DNA from: Phoronis australis
Lineage: Eukaryota > Phoronida > Phoronidae
DNA: 64,000 bases
Assembly (NCBI GenBank): GCA_002633005.1
Contig: NMRA01000393.1
Coordinates: forward strand, 118,706-182,705
Direction of reading: 5' to 3'
Shown: one piece after another, positions 54,978 to 64,000 of the stretch
How the letters are laid out: every line of letters starts with the position of its first letter
Numbering within the stretch: position 1 is the stretch's first letter
Translations under genes and position numbers: made by a program
The notes under the pieces: generated by a model
Seen by the model: only the letters and a program-made list of their open reading frames with translations
Told to the model about the DNA's origin: nothing
Database searches by the model: none

Positions 54978-55581
54978 ATTTATCCCACGTGCGTTGAATG
55001 TGTAGAGGGAAATACGAACATGTAATAAAGTTTTCCGTATTCACCCCCCGCACTACTTCAACAGTGACCTCTGACATGAAAAGTTCAAGAGGTAGGTCAA
55101 TGTCGACTCGACGTTTTCAGCCGGTTCGATACTCAAACATTCCAAATATAGTTTGAAGTAATACAGTTACAGCAGTGTAACTAACACTCGACATGCAACC
55201 AGGCCCTAAATTTAACATCTGGAACAAAACTGTTAATTATAAGACACTTTTGTCTCAGTTTTCAATTGCTGAATACTATATCGTCTGCAACTGAGGCGCC
55301 GATTACTAGGAAACTTAAATATCAAATAATGTTGTTTTTAACTAGTTCCAGGAGATGTTACAAGTCCACCGCACAGTTGCCGTTGTTTTCATCTTTGTTA
55401 TCTCTTTTCAAGAAATAAATCGTTACTTTCAAAACTGTTTCTTTTACAAGAGATAACAAGCAACCCAACGCGTGATCCGCCAAGTGAACAGTCTGGGTGA
55501 AGTATTTGAAAAATCTGCCGAAAAAATGTAAGAAACTTAGGAATTCGAAGCGCATGGGACAAATACAAAACGTACCTCAAT

Positions 55582-55696
55582 TGGCGTACATGAAGTAATA
55601 TCCCACTCGACCTTATTATCCGCGTATCGACGGAGACAGAAGGTCGAGGTCGATACGCGAAATAATGTCTCGTGGGATATTACTTCATGTACGCCA
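55582..55696. mobile_element. Near-perfect 115-bp palindrome
   Basis: TGGCGTACATGAAGTAATAT at the left is matched by its exact reverse complement at the right, and pairing continues inward through CGTATCGAC / GTCGATACG with a short loop. This is probably a MITE or hairpin element lying between the two convergent genes. Confidence 0.8.
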
Positions 55697-56415
55697 GTCT
55701 CGACACGTTTTATAATTTATTCAAAATAACTCTCATTTTAATCATTCTTTTACTACCATCGTTCGCTTCACACGGGTACACGTTAATAAAAATTATTAAA
55801 CCAAGAAGTCTCTGTCAGCTATCATACCCTCACATTCAGTCCCCGGTGCCTCTGACAAACCCAGTGCTCGATTTCCAAACACGCGGCTCTAAACTCCACT
55901 CACGCACCGAACAAACTCTACTTGAAAACCAAACTCCAGACCCGAGGCATTGGTCACAGATATTGATTCCCAACAAATCCCTCTTGTACTACTAATGTGT
56001 AATAGACCCCTAACAGACGTGAACAGCTAATACCCAGAGTACAGCAGCTGTGGTCAGGTCCGTCCGAAAATCTATCCCACACTCTCCCTGATAAGAAACA
56101 GATTAAAAGACAATAGCCCCACAATGTATGGCCACACTAAAATAGTATAGCGTGTAACAAGACAGAATGAAGTGACAAACTTCCGAATGAAAGCTATTTA
56201 AAGTACGTACGCACTTCTTGTGAATGATGTGTACAGTAATCATTGGAGTTTTTCCTACGTGATTTGGTTCAGGGTTAAATAAACCTTCTATATTTCTTTT
56301 TACTGAGATTTGTTTACAGTTTGGGGAGCACACGTGATATTTTGTAGGCAACTGCATGTATTAGTTCACTTTTAGTGATCATGTCAGAAAGTGTCCAGTT
56401 ACTAAATACTTTACC

Positions 56416-56517
56416 TTACAACTTGTAAGCGTTGCGTATAATCAGCGAGAAGTGGGCGTCATCTTCAATCGATGCACTCAAACCGGAATAGTAGTTCAAA
56501 AATTCTTCTCGTGTCAC
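56416..56517 (-). CDS. Calcyphosin-like exon 6: end of EF-hand 4, C-terminus
   Basis: A minus-strand exon with acceptor TTTAACTCAG, in phase 0, running 33 codons to TAA (56418-56416). It encodes [20 protein letters not shown], then [13 protein letters not shown], the conserved calcyphosin C-terminus. Confidence 0.92.
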   Translation of the reverse strand: MTREEFLNYYSGLSASIEDDAHFSLIIRNAYKL

Positions 56518-59500
56518 CTGAGTTAAATTGAGACACTTGATACATATGCATATTTGGCAAGGGATGGGAGTGGGGTGGGAGTGGGGTTACTTACTTAGTC
56601 TCCAGTGTAGCCAATGAAAGAGAGAGAGAGAGCCGGCGGCGATGCACTTATTGGACTTAAACGTGGTTAGCTTTAGGTTTGTTCTTAACCACGGCATGGA
56701 GTGATCAATGGCAAAAAGAGGAAATTATTCCAGGTGACGGATAGTTCCACCAAGGAATAGGTTTGCGTGATAGAAATATTTTTGTGTTATAAAATTTAAC
56801 TGAAATAAACATTTTTGCGTGATTAAAATCAAATGATGACAAAAAGACGAAAAGAGAGGAAACTGGAAATCAAGTAAGTAGAAATCGAAACCAAAAGAGA
56901 AAAATCCTCTTAAAAGAGGAAAATTCCAAACCCTTCATAACTCCAGATGTTGAGAAATTAATGACATCTTGGCCCCATTTTCCAACAATGATCCCTGTTT
57001 CAGGCATGTTAAACGAATATATTTTTTTCAGAAAGAATCCCTATGAAACCTGGTTTTGGTGGTGAAATTCCCCAATGTGTGCTTTACGTGATTTCTTTAT
57101 TTTTGTATCCTTTATTATTGCAGTAAATCGCATTTTGGATTTCACTTAGAAGTAAAACAAGCTCTTACCTTTCCGTCAGGGTAGTTCTTGTCGTCAAAGT
57201 TACTCAGAAACTCTTCCTTCGTTCCGCCCAATTCTGTAACAAAGCATGTTAGTGTTCATGTCATTTAAGTAAATGTACAATGTAATGTAAAGCATATTAA
57301 AGGCGCGTGCTATTGTAAAGGTTTGCTTCATCTGTAGGTTATAGTGTCTTATCTTAAGTTGCAGAGGTTTGCTTTGGATCGCTCTTAGCGAACATACTTT
57401 CGAAAGATTCCCAGTAAGCAACAGAGAACCAGCTAGTAACTCCTGAACAGATAGTAACTCCTGAACATACAGATTCAAATATGAGGATTCACTTCCTCGG
57501 TCACGGCTGATAAGTGTCTTGTTTTGTAATCTCAAATCTAAGAGCCCTTTGATACCTTAATAGAATACTAAACCATGTTAATATTTAAGCAATCGTTACG
57601 AAATAATGCAATACAATCGTCGTTAAGTTTTGAGTAAGCGTGACACTATCTATGGAGAAAGAATTTCCCCCTTTGAACCACTGGTGGCACTCTGTGGCAT
57701 AGAGGAAACAACTACTAAGCCAGGGCTAAGTATCCTGTTCAAGATACTCTTTCCTTTTCATTTTAGTTAAAATTGATAAAATTTAACACAAGTTAGTTCA
57801 ATGGAATGGAAACTTAAGTTCAAACAATGCTCATCGAAAACAACTATAAAAATTTTCAAACCTAACTGAATTTAATATGCACCTCCACCTAAAATGGCCA
57901 CCGCAGTGAGTGACAGCTGACTCATGCATTATGGGTATATTCACTCAACTGCCATATGTAATGAGGTTTCCTCGGAAACTCGCCCACTTAATAAAAAGAT
58001 TGTAAAAAATAATGGTAAAACAAGGCAAACACAAACAGGGCTGAACTTTACGAAATGTTTATATTTAGTGATATCTATCGACTGACGCAACTCATCACGT
58101 GATCTGGTAATTTGGTGAATGTAAAGGAGAGAATATGTTTAAAATGATGAGGAGTTACAGGAGACGTAGAATGAAAGCGTTTGAACCACAACTCTACTTA
58201 TGATTGACCTAAGTTCAAATGTTGTTGGTCAAGACAGACACTTAATGAACGCAATTTCTTTCTTTCGTAGCCGTTCAGAAGGAAACGAATCCCACTTAAG
58301 GCCTATTAACAAATATTAAATACGACTTTCCTATCCAGTCTTGTGAAATAATGGGAATGCTCTTTAACCCTTGCCAAACCTCAGAGGTTTGGAGCAAAAT
58401 TTGAATACTCCGAAGTCCTTGCACAGTCTGCTGAACGGGCAAGCGTGATCTACGCTTTAGGTAAGGTACGCAACGTGTGCAAGGACCATGATACCCAATT
58501 TATGACATAGAAAGTATGAAATTTTAGTTAATCCTGCTTTTGTGAGACGCCACTGATGCATTAGCAGGTGGTACAACGACAGTTGATCGAAATCACCAAA
58601 ACAGAGCTTCGCATCCTTTTAACAATGTTTGGGATCATACGGCATCGCGAAAACAAATAACTTAAAATCCGTGAAATTCTCCGTCGAAAGTTACATGTCA
58701 ACTGGAGATGACCTTGCACGGTTCCGTACAAGATATTATTTTAACATGTATGCTCTATAATGGGAAACATTTTTAAAAATTGTGCTCTTTCCTCAACTGG
58801 CAGTTATTTCAATAGACATTTTGACTGTAATCCGGCAAAAGAAATTGTAATGGCTAAAACAAACATTGTTTGGAGAAAAAAATGAGCGCATCAAAGTGCA
58901 GTTTCGCTTCTATGTATTAAAATCGACAACTGAGAGACAAGTGGAGCCTGTCGAGAACAACAGATGGAGCCTGTCGAGAACAACAAATGTCTCGTTTATG
59001 TAACAGTTATCACTTTAGTTTGCAGATGTAATTAATAACGAGTTATAAATTCAACAGTTATTTGATGCACAAAGGTTCGTGGTTACCTATCATGACTCTA
59101 TGTAAATCATCCAAGTTGATTATGCCGTCCTTTTTCCTGTCGATTTTGTTAAATGCCTCATTTACCAATGCCTTTCGCATTTCATTCATAGAAGGCTGCA
59201 AGGAAAATAAACAACGGGCAAATGGTTATATTGCATCAATGCATGGGCAGTGTATGCCTAGATACACTTCTTATAGTTTCTCATCGGGTATTATTTCCTT
59301 TACTGAAATTGGTATAGAAATAATCGTGTTATATGTACGTGTCGGACTATCTCACGAAGAAATAAATTTAGCTCAAGTTTCTGTAAGAATTGAATTCCGT
59401 TCAACCAATGTTTTATACTCTCCTGCACTTCAGCCTGATACTCATAATACTCACCCGTACAGCTTCCAGAAGCACGTCATACGAGATGGTTCCAGATCCG

Positions 59501-62500
59501 TCCTTGTCCAATTGCTTAAACACTGTCTTGGCATCTTCTTCGGTTAATCCATACTTCGTAACTCCCATTACAAGTTCATTGACATCAATTGTATAGTTTC
59601 GGTCTTTATCTATTCTGCAGAAAAACCTGCAAGATATCGAACAACTAATTAAGCGAAAAACGTCAGATTTTGAAGGTTCGAAGGTTCCCAACGTTCTCCG
59701 TTTTTTCTCGGCTTTGGAAATCGACTTAGGAACATACGTTCTTGTAGATTTCGATGAAACTTTCCAATTTGGAGTTTATTTATCAATCTCAAAAATGCTG
59801 TTAGGATGTTTTTTAAAGTCTTAGTTTTTTGTACTTTGCCATAGACGAATACGACGCTGTTATTTTTTGTTAGTTAGCTTGGCTTAGAAACAACTAAATG
59901 AGTAGTCTAAAATTCCTAACAGTGTTTTCAGACTATCGGCAAGTTTTCGTTAAAGGGTTTCATTAAAATCGACCCAAGGGTATTTGTACTATGATGAATG
60001 TACCTTTGTTAAAATAAAAATTTAACTTGAAAATGGTGGTCACGTTATAATAACAACGGCACGTAAAAGAAAAGTGTATTTATATGGTTTTTCTTCTTTC
60101 AGAAAATTTATACTGTTGACACCGCCTATTTTTTCTGGTAATTGACGTTGAATTAACGTTCCTCAATAAGGTCTGAATTGTCCTTTAGGATTTTCTGACG
60201 TAACATGGTTCTGAAATGAGTACTAGGCTGCAGGTGATAACCGGGAGCACGTGATTGCAGGTAGCACCAAGTAGGCGTACAATGATACCACAGTACATTT
60301 ATGACGTAATGATGTGAACGCTTTGAACTGAACTCGCTGGTTCCCTGCGTGTCGCTAGGTAGGGCGCTAGCCGCGCCAGCGGGCAGGTATCACTTAATTT
60401 TCCCCGGGAATTTTTTTTACACGGTGTTTCTGATTAGCTAGTCGAATTCGCAACAGGCAGCGCTTTACGCAAACAAACTGGCATGACTGATGGACTGAAG
60501 TGTAAATGGGGTCTGTTGTACAGACAAATCGGTGCTTAAAATTTATGTTCAGGAAATGTGAAGCCTAGAAATTGTGATTGCGACTTTTCGGTATGCATCT
60601 TTCTGCTGTCGATGACTTTTGTTTACAATACTGTCCTGTATTCATACAGTATGAATAACACACCGGTTAAATCGGCCAGATGAATGTTTATTGTACATGT
60701 ATGTGCTTCAAGCACGCGGCTATCAAAACATTACTGCAGAAACGAAATAGTTGCTGCGACGCCACTTGCAGGACAAGGCTACAAATCGTTCACAATCCGT
60801 CATTATTTCACGGTGTTGGAAAGCTAACCAATGACTAAAGCGCTTGCCACTGCGTGATACCTGCGTGGTGGCTTGGCTTAGCACGCAGGGAACAGCGAAT
60901 GAAATGAACGCATTGGCCCGAGCAGGCCAACTGCGTTTGTTGGGGAATAGTCGAATCAGAGAACAGAACAAGTATAGGCGTTGTTCAAAATGAGGCACCG
61001 TAAACACTAGTGAATCCAATAACATTTTCAAGCCCAGGGGCTGAAAATGATTCTATGGTCGCGAGAGGTTTAATTTGTCTCTCGACGGTTATGCATTACA
61101 TGCCGATCACAGTTACACGGTGTTTCAATCAAATTGTTTCGTGTAGGGAAAGTTACATCACCGTTGTGAAAACATCTGAGCTTCGATAATTATTCAATAT
61201 GAGCCGCCGGTTGCGTTTACTGAATCGAGCGTTGCTAACTGGCCGGGTTTGCAAGTACAAAATAAAAATTCTTACTGCCTTTTGAAATTAAATCAATTTT
61301 AGTAGCTTTTTTACAAGGACACACGTGAGCGCTTTAGGGAGGGGACATTTTTCCGGGGAGCGGATCATCCATATGAATAATTGCGGGACAAACATGTAAG
61401 CAGGGAGAGGATTGGGGAATTGGCGACAACCAGGATGGGAGGCCGGGGGTAGAATTCGAGGTAGAAATTAGCGACGTCTGGAGGACAGGGAGAATGGTGA
61501 CGGCTGGAGGGTCCTGCGCTTATATTTGGAGAAGCTATCATGGCACTTACCCTCGGCCTCAAGTACAGATACGCCTAGCTTTGATAGACTGTACGCAATT
61601 ATTCCGTTGGACTTACGGAAAGCAATGGACTGTGTAGTGAAGGCACGAGTAAACTCCAGGGGTAAAATCTGTATAACCCAGTGTTATATGCTGCTTGTTG
61701 AACCACATGTTATGTTTTGCTTTTTGGACCAGTGTTGTATGCTGATTATTGGACCAGGGTTGCGTGCTGCTTGTTGGACCAGTGTTGTATGCTGGTTGTT
61801 GGACCACGTGCTATATGCTGATTGTTGGACCAGTGTTATGTGCTGATTGTTGGACCAGGGTTATGTGCTGATTAATTGTTGGACCAGTGTTGCACAAATA
61901 AAAAAGTTCATCGTTCATTCAACGTTTCGTCTATTCATTAGACATCATCAGGATAACTATAGCAAGTGTCGACATACCACTGAGTCAGTAGTATCCATGT
62001 AGTGAAATAGTAGCAAGAGATACAAATAAGTAGGTCACGACCATAGTTGCAGGGACACTGAGCTCTGCATGGTATTCAGAGAATCAGTAGCATGCTGATC
62101 CTGAATACCCAGTGACTCTTTACTGTACAGTAATTCCTTTATGGGTTCTCTACGGATATGACTAACTGAATTGGCTTGGTGATTGTTGCTAGCACAATAC
62201 CTATAGCTGTTGATTTTGTCTGAGGCCAGTGTGATGTTCTTTCAGCCTGTCAAAGAGGCTACTCTCATTTCACTACATGGATGTGACCTGACTGGTATTC
62301 GACACTTGCTGTCTTATTGTATATAATTATCCTGATGATGTCTAATGAATAGACGAAACGTTGAATGAACAGACGAGCTTTTTTATTTGTGCGGCGATTG
62401 TCTGTTTTTTTAATCTTACTATGCTCAAAAACTGATGCAATGGACTAGTGTTATGTGCTGCTTGTTGGCCATAGACGAGAAATCCGTTTTCTCGCGCGCA

Positions 62501-63631
62501 CTGTGAGAATACGCTATTCACAAAAATGTACCTAATTTTCACAAGTTCTCGTTACGTATACTTACGAGTACTATAATGTTGAAAAATTAATTGCATGTAA
62601 AAACTTTGTATATGACAGCTTCTCTGCGAAATGGGAAAATTTAATTGTTCACGTTAAAGGAGAATGCCACCCAAAAACAACATATTTTGTATCAATTTAG
62701 ATCGAGTAGTTCTACTCGATAACGGCACGTTAGGTTGCGTTACTTGACACATGACGGCAGAAGGAGGTGTTGAAATTATCCAATGACGTCATTGGTTTCA
62801 CGCGCAGTCTGTTCAGCAGTTCACAACACCGGTTACTGGTGTCAGCTTATCGCTTGAATTCATCGTTTAACCGATAAACCGTCAAACTTCGATGTAAAAC
62901 CCTTAAAAACATACCGAGTTCTTATAAAAACGTGTTGTGTTATTTCGCTGTTACGGATTTATTGGTATTTGGACACACCGTAGCCTATTAAGTTCGGCAG
63001 GCCAATTTACCAAGGTCCGTGTAGCAGGGGTTTCGGGTCTGTTCGGAGATAGATTCGAAGTATTCTTCCGTGAAATACAGACAGGAGAACCTAGATCTGT
63101 GTTGTTTAAACTTGTGAGTTTTTTTTAGTTCTAAACACACAGAACGCTTTTACGGAACCGATCAGGCCCGTCGCGACGGGACTGACTCGTTATCCCGGTC
63201 AGTGGCTCGGAACCCGATCAGGCCCGTCGCGGCCGGCGAGACTGGCACGAACATAAACCAGCTTGAGTTGGAAACTAAACCTCCAATCACGAAAAGACTA
63301 TAATAGTGAGCCAAAGAAATAATGTGCACGTAATTATTCATGTGAATTAGTCACGAAACTGAAAATCTACTTACTTGTCGGGGCCGCGAAGTAGGGTTCC
63401 CCTTCCACAGACCGTCAGGGCAAAGGTTGTACAGTAACAATGGTTTGAATAATGTATTTGTATTTCTAAATAAAGATTCCCCTAACATGTGACCATAGCA
63501 TATAAAATCGAGTAATTGTTTTACAACAGCTTTCTGTCAACAAACACTGAATTAGCATGAGCTCACACGGCCTCGGTGCCCGGTCAATTACCTTTATTGC
63601 CGGCATCAAAAGCCGGGAACGCAGTGGCCAT
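56416..63631 (-). CDS. Calcyphosin-like EF-hand protein, gene span
   Basis: Gene-level entry on the minus strand. Exons in transcript order: 63631-63592, 63465-63375 (tentative), 59626-59455, 59195-59087, 57233-57169, 56517-56416. They sum to 579 nt, exactly 192 residues plus stop, against about 189 in vertebrate calcyphosin. Calcyphosins are cytosolic calcium-binding proteins with four EF-hands; exact roles vary. Loops: EF1 at residues 50-61 is near canonical ([12 protein letters not shown]). EF2 at 84-95 ([12 protein letters not shown]) lacks the position-12 Glu. EF3 at 120-131 ([12 protein letters not shown]) has Lys at position 3. EF4, from residue 151, carries the extra residues typical of the family. 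The end ([20 protein letters not shown]) is the family's signature tail. The gene is convergent with the PAN-jacalin gene. Confidence 0.88.
57169..57233 (-). CDS. Calcyphosin-like exon 5: start of EF-hand 4
   Basis: A 65-nt minus-strand exon with acceptor TTTGTTACAG and donor GTAAGA, phase 1 in and phase 0 out. It encodes [20 protein letters not shown], then K. This matches the segment W-T-E-E..FL-NFD....DG of the family. Confidence 0.88.
59087..59195 (-). CDS. Calcyphosin-like exon 4: EF-hand 3
   Basis: A 109-nt minus-strand exon, phase 0 in and phase 1 out, with acceptor TTTCCTTGCAG. It encodes [20 protein letters not shown], then [24 protein letters not shown]..-AF-K-D is the conserved calcyphosin segment opening EF3. 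Confidence 0.9.
59455..59626 (-). CDS. Calcyphosin-like exon 3: EF-hands 1 and 2
   Basis: A 172-nt minus-strand exon, phase 2 in and phase 0 out (GTGAGT donor). It encodes [18 protein letters not shown], then [20 protein letters not shown] and [15 protein letters not shown]. It contains a complete EF-hand pair; the second loop lacks the usual Glu at position 12. Confidence 0.92.
61676..61892 (+). repeat. 25-bp degenerate minisatellite
   Basis: Roughly eight units built on TTGGACCAGTGTTGTATGCT with GATTG, with changes in most copies. It abuts the inverted-repeat element at 61893, and one more unit-like piece occurs at 62448-62470 beyond it. Confidence 0.85.
61893..62392. mobile_element. Inverted-repeat element of about 500 bp
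   Basis: Terminal inverted repeats run about 120 bp (61893-62015 and 62262-62392), beginning CACAAATAAAAAAG and including CAACGTTTCGTCTATTCATT. The interior is unrelated and non-coding. It sits in the long intron of the calcyphosin-like gene. Confidence 0.85.
63160..63236 (+). repeat. GC-rich short direct repeat
   Basis: GATCAGGCCCGTCGCG occurs twice 50 bp apart, separated by TGACTCGTTATCCCGGTCAG. This is an unusually GC-rich patch in an AT-rich window, inside the calcyphosin-like gene's long intron. Confidence 0.7.
63375..63465 (-). CDS. Calcyphosin-like exon 2 (tentative)
   Basis: Minus strand, between acceptor TCTTTATTTAG and donor GTAAGT. The 91 nt enter in phase 1 and leave in phase 2, exactly bridging exon 1 and the EF1 exon. 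The end encodes [15 protein letters not shown], which resembles the Cys-x-x-Arg-Gly segment before EF1 in calcyphosins. The first half ([11 protein letters not shown]) is unlike the family, so a different acceptor or exon is possible. Confidence 0.5.
63592..63631 (-). CDS. Calcyphosin-like exon 1 (start)
   Basis: On the minus strand, ATG at 63631-63629 sits in a reasonable start context (GCAATGG) and opens 13 codons ([13 protein letters not shown]). It ends in phase 1 at GTAATT. Calcyphosins often begin with a short N-terminal piece like this before the first EF-hand. Confidence 0.6.
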
Positions 63632-64000
63632 TGCTGACTTCTCAACATTTGCACTCACGAATACTGCAAATGCATTACAAATTGTATCTAATGAGACAGA
63701 CTTTGTTTCAGTTTTATATAAGCATTTGTTAGGATGAGAACAATTCATTTTGAAACAGAACGCAAAATAATTAACGTCTACATGGCAACTCGCCCGACGC
63801 CAATCCCGACTTAGTCAAGAGCTCATCCGTCGAAGACTTCACTGGTCGGATCGTTAGGTTTCACTGGCTATCAGTTCGAACCGGAATACACTGATCAAGA
63901 AATTCTAGAGGCACCGTGAACATGCACAGGCAACGGATCGTATGGATAGTTCTTTGGTAAGCCGGAATTCGTCAGAGAAATCATTGTCGACGAAAAGCCG
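63632..64000. other. Upstream region of the calcyphosin-like gene
   Basis: About 370 bp upstream of the candidate start codon on the minus strand. It should contain the 5' UTR and promoter; no TATA box or other element can be called with confidence. Confidence 0.4.

Larger units (their letters stand above)
51294..56415. other. Convergent intergenic region
   Basis: 5 kb between the 3' ends of the PAN-jacalin and calcyphosin-like genes. It contains the 24-bp array, an RT relic (52990), a possible orphan minus-strand terminal exon (53681-53886), the composite repeat copy 2, and the 115-bp palindrome. Confidence 0.6.
59627..63374. other. Long intron of the calcyphosin-like gene
   Basis: 3.7 kb holding MITE-like CGCAGGGAACC pieces (60340-60390, 60860-60895; relatives at 9280 and 15480), the 25-bp array, the 500-bp inverted-repeat element and a GC-rich repeat. 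No other exon was recognised. Confidence 0.55.

Noticed and set aside
59062-59547. 161-codon plus-strand frame
   Set aside because: It is the antisense of two calcyphosin-like exons and the intron between them.
1-64000. CRISPR arrays, operons, bacterial ribosome binding sites
   Set aside because: The window is clearly eukaryotic (split genes with GT-AG introns). Tandem arrays here lack spacers and are minisatellites.

Overview
The window is eukaryotic, AT-rich and intron-rich, and dense with short inverted-repeat transposons. Gene content and style (relaxin-receptor-type GPCR, PAN plus jacalin lectin, calcyphosin, many MITEs) fit a metazoan invertebrate, most likely an anthozoan cnidarian such as a stony coral. 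That assignment is an inference, because no diagnostic marker is present.

Three protein-coding genes can be rebuilt exon by exon with consistent intron phases. Gene 1 (+, 3831-39696, 5' end missing) is a relaxin/insulin-like family peptide receptor (RXFP, type C LGR). It has an LDL-receptor class A module, a linker exon, an LRRNT, ten leucine-rich repeats mostly on 72-nt phase-2 exons, a hinge with TM1, TM2-TM6, TM7, and a Ser/Thr-rich tail. The joined exons give 765 residues plus a missing signal peptide, close to vertebrate RXFP1/2. Gene 2 (+, 42649-51232) is a complete 306-residue secreted protein: signal peptide, PAN/apple-like module, short Cys-rich module, jacalin-type lectin domain. 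Gene 3 (-, 63631-56416) is a complete 192-residue calcyphosin-like EF-hand protein; its second exon is tentative.

The rest is introns and intergenic DNA filled with mobile-element debris: reverse transcriptase fragments (41.5 kb and 53.0 kb), a GIY-YIG-type retroelement tail (26.6 kb), two large foldback elements (9.3 kb and 38.3 kb), several MITE families, a tRNA-derived segment, and many minisatellites. The most striking is a 45-bp tandem array at 25.67-26.07 kb that appears to derive from the 3' end and splice donor of LRR exon 5. It places eight extra copies of the donor directly downstream of the real one.

Assembly quality matters here. Several single-N joins (5589, 18584, 28205) and one 481-base gap (32966-33446) are flanked by 0.35-1 kb near-identical direct duplications. 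One of these duplicates the hinge/TM1 exon of gene 1. Unmerged haplotypes or overlapping contig ends explain these better than biology, but real tandem duplication cannot be excluded from the sequence alone.
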